Source: Candidatus Microgenomatus sp.
GTDB taxonomy: Bacteria; Patescibacteriota; Microgenomatia; UBA1400; PJMF01
Length of the DNA: 51,108 bases
Direction: 5' to 3'
NCBI GenBank assembly: GCA_020724725.1
Contig: DYGL01000003.1
Coordinates: forward strand, 1-51,108
A program made the translations under genes and the position numbers. The notes below the pieces were generated by a model. It had not been told where the DNA came from, did no database searches, and worked only from the letters and a program-made list of their open reading frames with translations. Below, in pieces: positions 1-9,769 of the stretch (position 1 is the first letter of the stretch; each line of letters starts with the position of its first letter).

Positions 1-314
1 AGTTCATTTTGCGCCACAGCAAAACCGCGATTGGACGAAGCACCAAAGCGTTGATTGACTTGATTGACTAGTAAAACAATGCGTAATTTTTTGTATTTTC
101 CCAGATAATAATCTGCTGCAAATTCACTAAATTCTTGTTGTTTGATTTGAAATTTTTTCTCAAACCAAGCAATAGTGTCATCTTCTGGGCCGCTAGCATC
201 ATCGACCACAATTAGCTCATCGCCATCACGCATACAGTCCAAAACCGCTTGCAGATTCTTTTCATAAAGATGAACTCCTTTGTAACTGGGAATAACGATT
301 GAAACATTTGGCAT
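1..314 (-). CDS. Glycosyltransferase family 2, N-terminal part (truncated by window edge)
   Basis: Not in ORF track because it runs off the left edge. Reverse strand from ATG at 314 reads MPNVSIVIPSYKGVHLYEKNLQAVLDCMRDGDELIVVDDASG..., a GT2 N-terminus; overlaps the stop of the next gene. Confidence 0.85.
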   Translation of the reverse strand, partial: MPNVSIVIPSYKGVHLYEKNLQAVLDCMRDGDELIVVDDASGPEDDTIAWFEKKFQIKQQEFSEFAADYYLGKYKKLRIVLLVNQVNQRFGASSNRGFAVAQNE

Positions 315-1417
315 TAATTATTGACCATTTCTAAGAGTATTTTTTTAAATTTCTCTTTGGAGAAAATCTGGCTTCTTTGTTTGGCTAACTCAGCTAACTT
401 TTCTCGTGTTGTTTTATTTTTAATCAATTCTAAAGTTTTGACAAGACAATCATCTTCATCATTCCACAAGCATTCAAGTAAAACTCTACCCAGAATTTCT
501 TTCTGACCACCCTTATTGATCACCACTGGCACAGCACCAGCTGCCATGGCCTCCAGAGTAGAAATGCCAAAGTGCTCGGCTTTTTCTGGATTGATTTTTT
601 CGTCTACTTCAAAACCAGAAGCATGCCAATAAATTGAAGCTTGCTGATAAAGTTTGATGAGCTCATCACGCTTGGCATCATGAATAATTTTGATTGGTAA
701 ATTTTGACTCGCTTTTTTGACCTCTTTGGCGAATTCCTCATCCTCTTTTTTGCCAAGTAAAATTAATTGCCAGTTTTGCAAACTTTTAGGATCTAGAGTT
801 CGCAAATCTTTGAAAAATTTAATTAAAATATCCTGACGTTTACTGTGCAACTGACAAAAAAATCTTCCTACTGACAAGATAATTTTTTGTTTGCTTGTTT
901 TATTTTGAACAAATTCTTGTTGATCAACATAAGGTTGGTGGACAAAATCGATTTTGGTTTGCCAAAATTTTTCAACATATTTTTTGGTAAATTCTGAATT
1001 AGTATTCTTAATTTGCCAGTTAGCTAATTTCAATTTTTCCAGATAAGAAGATTTGTTCAAAGGCAAGGGAATTTGAATATGAAGAATATTTTTGTTGGCC
1101 AATGAGAAAAAAAGACTGCCGTCTGTTTGATAATAAAGCACATCGAATTGTGCTGTCCAGAAAATTTTTTTCAAAAAATTGGCCTTGGTAAAAATTGGAC
1201 TAGCAACAAATTTAATTCCAACTAAAGAGTAATTGAGAAATTCTTCATATTTTTTTCTGATTGCTTCAATTTCGACTTCATCTAATGGCTCTAAGCTACT
1301 AATAGACATTGAAACCTCATGACCTTCTTCTTGGAGAATTTTGGCACAATCAAAAAGATATTTTTCACCGCCACCAGTATGTTTTGGAAGGTAGGGAGAG
1401 TAGAAGGCAACCTTCAT
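314..1417 (-). CDS. Glycosyltransferase family 4/GT1-like
   Basis: GGGEKYLFDCAKIL N-terminus, SVGRFF, and C-terminal EHFGISTLEAMAAGAVPVVINKGGQKEI GT4 donor motif. Confidence 0.88.
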   Translation of the reverse strand: MKVAFYSPYLPKHTGGGEKYLFDCAKILQEEGHEVSMSISSLEPLDEVEIEAIRKKYEEFLNYSLVGIKFVASPIFTKANFLKKIFWTAQFDVLYYQTDGSLFFSLANKNILHIQIPLPLNKSSYLEKLKLANWQIKNTNSEFTKKYVEKFWQTKIDFVHQPYVDQQEFVQNKTSKQKIILSVGRFFCQLHSKRQDILIKFFKDLRTLDPKSLQNWQLILLGKKEDEEFAKEVKKASQNLPIKIIHDAKRDELIKLYQQASIYWHASGFEVDEKINPEKAEHFGISTLEAMAAGAVPVVINKGGQKEILGRVLLECLWNDEDDCLVKTLELIKNKTTREKLAELAKQRSQIFSKEKFKKILLEMVNN

Positions 1418-2241
1418 AATTTAATTTTACCCTCTCGCTGCCACAAATTCTTAATTTCTTGTTCTTCTTTGTCGTATTTACTTTTTAAACTAGGTTTTTG
1501 TTGTAGTTCCCAAACCTGAATATAAACCATCATGCGATTCATACCTTGTACTAAAGCTTCAATTAAGCCAGGCATGCCGTCTTTGTAACCCTGATTTCTT
1601 ATCGCTCGACGATAAAATTCCATCACTCCTTTGCGAATGATTGTTAGAAAGTTAACTTTTTTGACCAAAGCAGCGGCCAAAGCGCTAGCTTCTTTGATTG
1701 TCCACTGAGCACTTTTATATAAGTTGTCTTGAGTGTTGCGGTGAGTGAGATGTATCATCTCATGTTGTAGTTGATGAGCTTGACCCTTAAAAATAGGGCT
1801 CTCGTGAATGTCTCCCTCCCAAGACAGTAAGCTGTCTTTTTGAAAAACTCTAGTTACCAAATCATTCTGCCAATTTCCAAATTTAAAACGCTGACCATAG
1901 CAAACATTACTGCGACGAATGGTCATGGCTTGGCAGTCATTTTGCTCGATATGAAGCAGAATCTCTTTAGCTAGAGCTGGAGTAACTCTTTCGTCAGCAT
2001 CTACATAAAATAGCCATTCCGTCTCGACTAGACTATGTCCTTTCTCTCTCAATTTGGCAAAGGATTCATGAGCAAAATTAACGACCTTGCAGTTGTAGTT
2101 TTCGGCAATTTTAATGGTTTGATCGGTTGAACCGGTATCTAGAACAATAATTTTTTCGCAAAAAGATAAAGTTTCCAAGCAAGCTTGAATCATTTTTTCT
2201 TCATTTTTGCTAATAATAATGGCAGTTAGATTTGATTGCAT
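1414..2241 (-). CDS. Glycosyltransferase family 2 (WaaE/KdtX-like)
   Basis: LTAIIISKNEEKMI...VLDTGSTDQT...FYVDADERVTP. Confidence 0.87.
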   Translation of the reverse strand: MQSNLTAIIISKNEEKMIQACLETLSFCEKIIVLDTGSTDQTIKIAENYNCKVVNFAHESFAKLREKGHSLVETEWLFYVDADERVTPALAKEILLHIEQNDCQAMTIRRSNVCYGQRFKFGNWQNDLVTRVFQKDSLLSWEGDIHESPIFKGQAHQLQHEMIHLTHRNTQDNLYKSAQWTIKEASALAAALVKKVNFLTIIRKGVMEFYRRAIRNQGYKDGMPGLIEALVQGMNRMMVYIQVWELQQKPSLKSKYDKEEQEIKNLWQREGKIKL

Positions 2242-2244
2242 ATT

Positions 2245-3168
2245 TTAGATAAAGGCTTGTTTACCCATACGACCAATAAAAACATCAAAAACAGCTTTAC
2301 GTTCACTTTTGTTGCCTCTCATTAAGATGTTAAAAGCCAAGTGTAAGGCGGTTAGTTTGCTACGCAAGGGAGCATACCTCATCGCTAAAAATAGTCTGTT
2401 TCTGGTTTGATAATATTGTTGTAGCGGTGAGCCAGCTCCACCAGTTGAACGACCAATTTTATGATAGACCACGGAGCTTGGACAATACATGACTTTAAGA
2501 CCAGCTTCCCGCACTCTCAAACTATAGTCAACATCTTCACTATAAAGAAAAAAGCGATCGTCTAGAGGGCCTACCCTTTCAATTACTTCTCTACTGATCA
2601 TCATTACACAACCAGTCGCAAAATCAGTTTCTTTTTCCTCTTCAAATTGACCGCGATCCACTTCATCTATGCCAATGTGATAAGAAAGTAAGTTGGTCCA
2701 GTCTACCTCTCCACCAACATACCAGATAACTTTGCCTTTCTCTTGTTCACTATAAGAATTTTCAAAGTATTCGTAATTTTTATAGAAATAAATTTTGGAA
2801 GCAGCTAAACCAATTTTTGGATCACGTTTCATCATTTTGTAGAGCTCTTGTAAGAAATCCTTGGTGACGATAGTGTCAGAATTGAGTAGCAAATAATAAT
2901 CGCTGTCATAATGGTCAATAGCGTGCTGAATGCCTAAATTATTGCCACCTGAAAAACCAAGATTGCTTTCACTGCGTAAAAGATCGACTTTGGTATTTTT
3001 TTTGAGAAAAGGCTTGGTAAATGTCAATAAATCTTTAGAACCATTGTCGACTACTACAATTCGGTAATCGAAACCAAGGTGCTCAATTTGACTTAGAGAA
3101 TCTATGGTAGCTTTAGTGTCATCTGGAGTGTTGTAGTTAACAATGATAATTGAAATGTGATTTTTCAT
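2245..3168 (-). CDS. Glycosyltransferase family 2 (rhamnosyltransferase/WcaA-like)
   Basis: ISIIIVNYNTPDDTKATIDSL, LLLNSDTIV, FLYSEDVDYSLRVREAG. Confidence 0.88.
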   Translation of the reverse strand: MKNHISIIIVNYNTPDDTKATIDSLSQIEHLGFDYRIVVVDNGSKDLLTFTKPFLKKNTKVDLLRSESNLGFSGGNNLGIQHAIDHYDSDYYLLLNSDTIVTKDFLQELYKMMKRDPKIGLAASKIYFYKNYEYFENSYSEQEKGKVIWYVGGEVDWTNLLSYHIGIDEVDRGQFEEEKETDFATGCVMMISREVIERVGPLDDRFFLYSEDVDYSLRVREAGLKVMYCPSSVVYHKIGRSTGGAGSPLQQYYQTRNRLFLAMRYAPLRSKLTALHLAFNILMRGNKSERKAVFDVFIGRMGKQAFI

Positions 3169-4082
3169 AGATTAAATTTTCTTTTGCAAAATGCCAGAAA
3201 CTTAGCCAAACCCTTCTTTTCTTTAATTTCCAAACCTCTTACCCAGTAGTTTAACTCTTTTTGGAAATGACGCAAATCTTTGAGTAATTCGCTCGTTTGG
3301 TTTTTTTCTAAACTTTTTTGATTTTCTAAGCGGTCAAAAATCTTCATTTGGACGGTCATTTGATAAACAGCTTGCATTAAGCTTAGGTACAAGCCTCTAA
3401 CTCCATCTTTATAACCTTCTTTGGCAAAAAATCTGCGCAAAAAATCATCGCTAAAAACTTGCAAAAGACTTGACTCTGAAATAGAAAAATATTTTTGTTT
3501 AGCTTTTTGCAGCGCTTCAATGTCGGTATATCGATCAAAACGCGCTAAATAATCTTTAGTATCCACATAGTTGTGATGCAAAAGAGCCAAGTTTTCTTTT
3601 GCTGGTAAAACTTGGGCTTTGTAGCCATTTTCAATCACTGGCTGAGCATGAATTTGCTCGCCCCAACTTACCAAGCCGTTTTTAAAAAAGCGCAGTTGAT
3701 AATCTGGCCACCAACCTGTGTGTTGCATCCAATATCCGCTAAAAATATTTTTACGAGGCAAATAATAAACATCTCCTAGATCTTTTTGATCAATTCTTTG
3801 CAATTCTTTGGCTAGGCTAGGCACTACTTCTTCATCAGCATCCAAAACTAAAATCCAATCTTTAGTCGCCTGAGCTAAAGCAAATTTACGCACTGGTTCG
3901 ACAAAAAGAGAATCTTCTTTGTAGTCAAGAATTTTGGAGCAATATTTGCTAGCCTTTTCTTTGGTCTGATCAGTGCTTTTGATATCTACCAGAATCACCT
4001 CATCAGCAAATTGAACAGAACTTAAAGTTTTGACGATGGTGGATGCTGAGTTTTTGGCAATCACTACTGCTGAAATTGACAT
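3165..4082 (-). CDS. Glycosyltransferase family 2
   Basis: ISAVVIAKNSASTI...LVLDADEEV; similar architecture to 1414-2241. Confidence 0.87.
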   Translation of the reverse strand: MSISAVVIAKNSASTIVKTLSSVQFADEVILVDIKSTDQTKEKASKYCSKILDYKEDSLFVEPVRKFALAQATKDWILVLDADEEVVPSLAKELQRIDQKDLGDVYYLPRKNIFSGYWMQHTGWWPDYQLRFFKNGLVSWGEQIHAQPVIENGYKAQVLPAKENLALLHHNYVDTKDYLARFDRYTDIEALQKAKQKYFSISESSLLQVFSDDFLRRFFAKEGYKDGVRGLYLSLMQAVYQMTVQMKIFDRLENQKSLEKNQTSELLKDLRHFQKELNYWVRGLEIKEKKGLAKFLAFCKRKFNL

Positions 4083-4123
4083 AAAGAGCCATTTCTTGGT
4101 TTCGTTAGAGATGTATTGATAGT

Positions 4124-4864
4124 ATGATAGCAGTTGTCATGAAAAAACTTAAGTCTCTATCGATTTTTTTTCCTGTTTTTAATGAAGAGGCTAATTTAGA
4201 AGTTTTGCTAAATCAAGCTTTACGCATCACTCCAGAACTTGCCAAACAATACGAGTTGCTAATCATAAATGATGGCAGCACCGACGATAGCCTTAAAATT
4301 GCCCAAAAAATAGCAAAAAAACATCCAGAAGTTAGGGTTATTTCTCATCCGAACAATTTGGGTTATGGCGAAGTGCTCAAAACCGGCATCAAACAAAGTC
4401 AGTGTGAATGGATTTTTTGGACTGATAGCGATTTGCAGTTTGATTTGGCCGAACTTGCCAATTTAATCAAAGAAAGTCAAAAGCACCAAGCAATCATTGG
4501 CTATCGCAAAAAAAGAGTAGAAGGAATTTTTAGACATTTTAATGCCAATTTATTCAAACTCTACATTGATCTGCTTTTCAGAATTCAGGTTAAAGATATT
4601 GATTGCGCCTTCAAACTTTTTAGGGCTGATTTACTAAAAAAATTGAAATTAAGTTCTGGTAGTGCCTTTACTAGCGCTGAGATTCTCTACTTGCTCAAGA
4701 AAAAAGGAATCAAATTTAAAGAAATTCCCGTTACTCATTATCCTCGACTCTATGGTCAAGCTACTGGCGCCAATTTTAGTGTTATTGCCAAAGCTTGTTT
4801 AGAGGCTTTGACTACCTATTTAAAGATTAAGCTTTCTTCTCTAAAATCTAAGGCAAGCTCATGA
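4124..4864 (+). CDS. GT2, polyprenyl-phosphate (dolichol-phosphate-mannose synthase-like) glycosyltransferase
   Basis: SIFFPVFNEEANLEVLL, LIINDGSTDDSL, WTDSDLQFDLAEL; start may be the internal ATG at 4139. TGA stop overlaps next ATG. Confidence 0.86.
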   Translation: MIAVVMKKLKSLSIFFPVFNEEANLEVLLNQALRITPELAKQYELLIINDGSTDDSLKIAQKIAKKHPEVRVISHPNNLGYGEVLKTGIKQSQCEWIFWTDSDLQFDLAELANLIKESQKHQAIIGYRKKRVEGIFRHFNANLFKLYIDLLFRIQVKDIDCAFKLFRADLLKKLKLSSGSAFTSAEILYLLKKKGIKFKEIPVTHYPRLYGQATGANFSVIAKACLEALTTYLKIKLSSLKSKASS

Positions 4865-6567
4865 TTAAGAAATTTTTAACCACTTTTTTTCTGTTTTTAA
4901 TTTTTTTAGCTAGCAGCTATTCTCTTTTGCATCGTGGTTTTTTTCATGTTCATGATTTTACTCATGCTGCCAGAATTGCTGAAATGGCTAGAGCTTTAGT
5001 CGATGGCCAACTACCAGTGAGATGGAGTGAAAATTTTGGTTTTGGTTTTGGCATGCCTTTGTTTAATTTTTATGCCCCACTGCCATATTTTGTGGGAGCC
5101 ATTTTTTTACAAATGGGTTTCTCAGTCGTCACTAGTCTTAAATTGCTTTACTTTCTAAGTAATTTCTTAACTATGTGGGGAGCTTATTTGCTAGGTAAAA
5201 GACTTTTTGGTCGAGGCGGAGCCTTAATTTTATCTGCAGCTTACACCCTAGCTCCTTACAGAGCGGTCAATCTTTTTGTGAGAGGTGCTTTGAGCGAAGC
5301 ATGGGCTATGGCATTTTTACCCTTTGTTTTGTGGGGCATTATTTCTTTTATTCAAACTAAGCAAAGAAAATATCTTTTAGTCTTGCTTCTGAGCTTGGCG
5401 GCGATTGTTCTTTCCCATAATTTAACAGCTTTAATGTTTATTCCACTGAGCGCTTTGTTTGTTTTTCTATATTTGCTCAGAGAAAAGCAAATCAAATTAC
5501 TTTGGCAGTTTATTCTTATTTATTTTCTAGCCTTTGCTTTAACTGCTTTTTACATCTTGCCAGCCTTATTTGAAAAGAATCTAACGATGATTGAGCAAAT
5601 TTTCTCTGGTTATTTCCATTACAGCAATCATTTTTTGTATATTCGTCAATTTTTTCAAAATAATTGGCAATATGGTGGTTCAGCTTGGGGGCCAGACGAT
5701 GGTATCTCTTTCTTTTTAGGACAGGGCCAGCTTTTGGGTTTGTTGGGTCTTGCTTACTTAAGTATTAAAGTGTTGTGGCAAAAAGCTAGAATTTTTACTC
5801 AGAGCAAAGCATTTTTTTTCTTGGCATTTTTTTCTTTAGCAAGCATTCTGGCTTTGTTTTTAAGCTTACAAAGAAGTTTACCAATTTGGGAACAACTTAA
5901 ATTTTTACAATACATGCAATTTCCTTGGAGATTTCTGACGGTTGCTACTTTTTTTATTGCTCTTTTAATTGGTGCTTCCAGCTATTTAATCAGAAATAAT
6001 TATTATCGTTATACTTATTCTTTCTTGCTACTAATTGTGCTTTTTTTCAATTTGACTTTCTTTAGACCAAAAGAGTATTTGGATGATGCAAACAGCTTAT
6101 ATTATGAAGATGCTTCTAGAATTAGCTCAGAAATGAGTGAGATTCTACCAGATTATATTCCTGCTCAGATGCCTTCACTCAAGCTCTTAAAAAATCAAGC
6201 TAGTGCATTGCCTAAATTTTGGTTAGACGATCAAAAAAATAATGACAAATTAGAACTAATGTTTGCTAATAGTTTTAGGCAAATGCTGGCAGTTGAGTTG
6301 AAAGAAGAGAGCTTGGTTAACTTCAAAGTTGCTTATTTTCCTGGTTGGCAAGCAGAAGTTGACGGCGAAGTTAGAGAAATCATTGTCAATCAAAGTTTAG
6401 GTAACATTCAAGTTTTAGTTCCAGCCGGCAGCCATAAAGTAGCCATCTTTTTTAGCGAAAACACTTTGGCTAGAAAAATGGGTGATGGATTGTCTATATT
6501 GGCTCTGATTGTTACTCTTTATTTTTTCTCACCTTTTGCCAAAGTAAAAGACAAGCTAGCAAACTAA
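4861..6567 (+). CDS. Multi-TM GT-C/YfhO-like membrane protein
   Basis: About 12 hydrophobic segments, LPVRWSENFGFGFGMPLFNFYAPLPYF loop and C-terminal YFPGWQAEVDGE module. Confidence 0.75.
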   Translation: MIKKFLTTFFLFLIFLASSYSLLHRGFFHVHDFTHAARIAEMARALVDGQLPVRWSENFGFGFGMPLFNFYAPLPYFVGAIFLQMGFSVVTSLKLLYFLSNFLTMWGAYLLGKRLFGRGGALILSAAYTLAPYRAVNLFVRGALSEAWAMAFLPFVLWGIISFIQTKQRKYLLVLLLSLAAIVLSHNLTALMFIPLSALFVFLYLLREKQIKLLWQFILIYFLAFALTAFYILPALFEKNLTMIEQIFSGYFHYSNHFLYIRQFFQNNWQYGGSAWGPDDGISFFLGQGQLLGLLGLAYLSIKVLWQKARIFTQSKAFFFLAFFSLASILALFLSLQRSLPIWEQLKFLQYMQFPWRFLTVATFFIALLIGASSYLIRNNYYRYTYSFLLLIVLFFNLTFFRPKEYLDDANSLYYEDASRISSEMSEILPDYIPAQMPSLKLLKNQASALPKFWLDDQKNNDKLELMFANSFRQMLAVELKEESLVNFKVAYFPGWQAEVDGEVREIIVNQSLGNIQVLVPAGSHKVAIFFSENTLARKMGDGLSILALIVTLYFFSPFAKVKDKLAN

Positions 6568-8134
6568 AAAAGCTTAGACTGTTACCTATTATTCTAGGCC
6601 AAGTGTTCTGAGTAAATCTAGTCTTTACTTGATATTCTCCAGCATCTAATTCGTAGGCCAAACGTCCTTGAATAGTTTCATTGTCAATGTAGTTAACTTT
6701 TTGTCCATCAACTTTGGTTTCCCACCCTGGGAAATAGGCTGTCGATTCAATTATTGTTGATTTCTCTTTGAGATTCAATGAATATTCTCTGAAAGAACCA
6801 TAAAACTTGCTGACTTTAATCTCACCCTGTCCAGATAGTAAAAAAACTGGTTCTTTTTTACTTTCAAAAAAGGCAAACTGAAAAGTTTTGGGCATGTTTT
6901 CCTGATTAACAGAAGTTGTGCCTGCATCAGCATCATAATCAATGATGTTTTTATGGTGATAATCAATAGGCTTAACTTGCCAAAATTGGATAATTTGTAG
7001 AATTACTACAGCTAGCAAAATATTTTTAAGTGGCTTATGAAGCTGACCAAAAATCAAAGCAGAAACTGGCAATAAAACAATTGAAAATAATAAAGCTAAG
7101 CGCCAAGGAAACTGAATGAAGCTTGCCAGAGGTAAAAGATCATAAAGAGGACGACTGGCAGATAACTGAGCGAAAAAAAGCACAAACAAAGCAATGAAAA
7201 AAACCGCATTCCCTCTACTTTTCTTTTGCAAGAAAAAAACCAAAGCCAAGATAAACAAGATCACTTGCAAAGCTCCAAGACCATAACTCATAGAGTCAAC
7301 ACTACCAAAATAAGAATAGCCAAAATGAATTGGCCAAGTTAAAAGTTGAGTTAGGGTTGGAAAGTGTCTGTAATAATTAATTGATAGATCAACGTCATCC
7401 AGAATAATTAAATTCTTCTCCAAAAGAGCTGGCAACCAAAACCAAAGAGCGTTTATAAAAGCCCAAACAAAAACTAAAGCTGTTTTTTTTAAATAAAAAA
7501 TATTTTTCCAAGAAGTTACAATAATATAAAAAACCAACAAAAGACTGGCAAAAAAAGCAGTAATATTGTGAGATAGAAAAAGTGATGTAACTAGTAAATT
7601 CAAATAAACAAAATTCAAATCCAAAAATTTTGAATCATTTCTCATTTTTTCTAAAAAGTAAAAAATCCATGGCAAAATACTCCAAGCCATTACTTCACCA
7701 ATGTTACCTCTAAAAATGATGCTAGTGTAAATATAAGGATTGAGAGCAAAAATGGTTAAGGCAAAAATCCTAGCATTTTTACCAAATTTTTTAATTCTTA
7801 AAAACGAATTTGCTCCAAGTAAAGCAAAAGAAACTGAAGTAAAAATTAGTAATTTGAAAGTTAACTCATAATGAAAGTTGAGAATGGAAAAAGGTAGAGA
7901 TAAGATGTTTGCCAAAGGATAATTATAATTAAAAACCGGATATCCGTAGCCATTTACTAAATTTGGTGCTAGACGAGGCGGAACTTGTAGTTCTCTGACA
8001 GCTATCTTGTAGTTGGCAAAACGAATCAGATGATTATTTCCATCATGAGTTACTGGCACACCTTGGTGAAAAAAGTATCTAGTGCTAATTAGAGTTAAAA
8101 CCAAAAAAAATAAAAAAGAATAAATTTTTTGCAT
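6512..8134 (-). CDS. Multi-TM GT-C/YfhO-like membrane protein, paralog of 4861-6567
   Basis: Same layout: GYGYPVFNYNYPLANILSLPF loop, YFPGWETKVDGQ C-terminal module; convergent 3' overlap with previous gene. Confidence 0.75.
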   Translation of the reverse strand: MQKIYSFLFFLVLTLISTRYFFHQGVPVTHDGNNHLIRFANYKIAVRELQVPPRLAPNLVNGYGYPVFNYNYPLANILSLPFSILNFHYELTFKLLIFTSVSFALLGANSFLRIKKFGKNARIFALTIFALNPYIYTSIIFRGNIGEVMAWSILPWIFYFLEKMRNDSKFLDLNFVYLNLLVTSLFLSHNITAFFASLLLVFYIIVTSWKNIFYLKKTALVFVWAFINALWFWLPALLEKNLIILDDVDLSINYYRHFPTLTQLLTWPIHFGYSYFGSVDSMSYGLGALQVILFILALVFFLQKKSRGNAVFFIALFVLFFAQLSASRPLYDLLPLASFIQFPWRLALLFSIVLLPVSALIFGQLHKPLKNILLAVVILQIIQFWQVKPIDYHHKNIIDYDADAGTTSVNQENMPKTFQFAFFESKKEPVFLLSGQGEIKVSKFYGSFREYSLNLKEKSTIIESTAYFPGWETKVDGQKVNYIDNETIQGRLAYELDAGEYQVKTRFTQNTWPRIIGNSLSFFSLLACLLLWQKVRKNKE

Positions 8135-8143
8135 AATTTAGAT

Positions 8144-9769
8144 TTATTTAGTCACTAAAACCAAACTAGGATCACCATTTAGAAAATTAAATTTTTCTAC
8201 AACAGTGAAACCATCGGGAATCTCACTTTCATAATAAATAAACTTAGCTTGTTTTTTGTTGAAATCCTTTTCTTTGTAAATGTAATCAAATGGATCTGCC
8301 AGACCAAAACTATTAATTGGATTATTTAGTAGAGCATTTTTTAATTCTCTAGTCTGCCCTATTAGTTCTGGAAAATAATAATAAACAAAAATTCTAGGTA
8401 ACCAGTAACGCTCGTCAATTTCAACGCTGTAGAAATCTTTATGGTGATCTCTAAGATATTGTCCAACTTGGTTATAGCTGTAGAGCCAAGCCTCACTCGA
8501 TCTTTTTGGATAATCAATAAAGTAGTCACTGTAATAAAAAACCGCATTGACTAAGAACAATACAACAATGAGTCCGAAAAACAGCCTTTTACCCATATGC
8601 CAAGCTTCATTTAAACCCCAAGCAATTAAGGTCGCCATTGGTATAAATAAATAAATTGCTCGAGAAGCGTGAGGAACCTCATAAACCATCGCTGCTGGAA
8701 TAGGTGAAATCAATAAAAAAGCCAAGAGTAGTTGTGAAATTTTACTTTTCCAATTTCTAATCATTATAAAAAGACCTAAATAATAAAAAGGCAAACTAAC
8801 TAAAAGAAATTCACCAAAGTAACCTGAGTGTTGGCGCAAGTTAGAGTCTCCTTTTAGAAATAAAAAATTAGGACTGAAATGAGTCAACATGTTATGAATA
8901 AAGTCTCTCAAAGCTAAAAGATGACGATGATAAACCAATTTAGAATAAAGATTTGAACCGTATGTTTCCAAGTATTGACTGGATTCAGCAATTACTCTTT
9001 GACGACGAATTAAGTTGTCATTGTTGAGACGATAATCTTGACTTCTTTCGTAATAAGGAGAGTTCAACATTGGCAACATGCTTAAAACAAAAACTATGAT
9101 TGATGAGAACAGCCAAGCTTTCTTGTTTTTTATTTTTGCAAAGAAAATCAAGACTAGAGCCACAAAAAGTAAAGGCACAATGATTCTTAAAGAATAGTAA
9201 GAATAAACAGCGAGCACAGCAAAAAAAGTGCTAATTAAAAAGTAAAAATTTTTGTGCTTGAGAGCTTTGAGAAAAAATAAAATTGCTAGCAACAAGAAAC
9301 TAACCGAAAAGCTAGATTCAAAAGCAATACGAGCAAAATGGGTAGACCAAGGAGAAATCGACAAGATAAAAGCCGTCAAAATCGGCATTAATCCATATCT
9401 CTTGGCCAAAGTATGGTCAAAATTTAATAGTTCTTTGACTAAAAGGTAGCTTAAATAAATCAGCAATAAAGAAAAAATAGCTACAGGCAAACGAATAGCA
9501 AAAGGATTCATGCCTAAAAATTTAACTGACAGGCTAGTTGCCCAAATTAATACTGGAGCTTTAAAATCACCATAAGAGCCCAAAACTGGTTGAAGCCAAA
9601 ACATGTTATTCATGTCTTTACCAGTTTGACTAATGCTTAAAGCATCCAAACCAATGGCAGCCTCATCCCAATACAATGATGCTGGATTATTACCTAGCTG
9701 AAAGAAGCGTAAAAAAGCTGCTAAAACAAAAATGATTACTAAAAAAAATCTTTCTTTGTTTTTATTCAT
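8144..9769 (-). CDS. ArnT/PMT-like GT-C glycosyltransferase (family 39 type)
   Basis: LGNNPASLYWDEAAIGLDALSISQTGKD catalytic first loop; multi-TM. Confidence 0.8.
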   Translation of the reverse strand: MNKNKERFFLVIIFVLAAFLRFFQLGNNPASLYWDEAAIGLDALSISQTGKDMNNMFWLQPVLGSYGDFKAPVLIWATSLSVKFLGMNPFAIRLPVAIFSLLLIYLSYLLVKELLNFDHTLAKRYGLMPILTAFILSISPWSTHFARIAFESSFSVSFLLLAILFFLKALKHKNFYFLISTFFAVLAVYSYYSLRIIVPLLFVALVLIFFAKIKNKKAWLFSSIIVFVLSMLPMLNSPYYERSQDYRLNNDNLIRRQRVIAESSQYLETYGSNLYSKLVYHRHLLALRDFIHNMLTHFSPNFLFLKGDSNLRQHSGYFGEFLLVSLPFYYLGLFIMIRNWKSKISQLLLAFLLISPIPAAMVYEVPHASRAIYLFIPMATLIAWGLNEAWHMGKRLFFGLIVVLFLVNAVFYYSDYFIDYPKRSSEAWLYSYNQVGQYLRDHHKDFYSVEIDERYWLPRIFVYYYFPELIGQTRELKNALLNNPINSFGLADPFDYIYKEKDFNKKQAKFIYYESEIPDGFTVVEKFNFLNGDPSLVLVTK

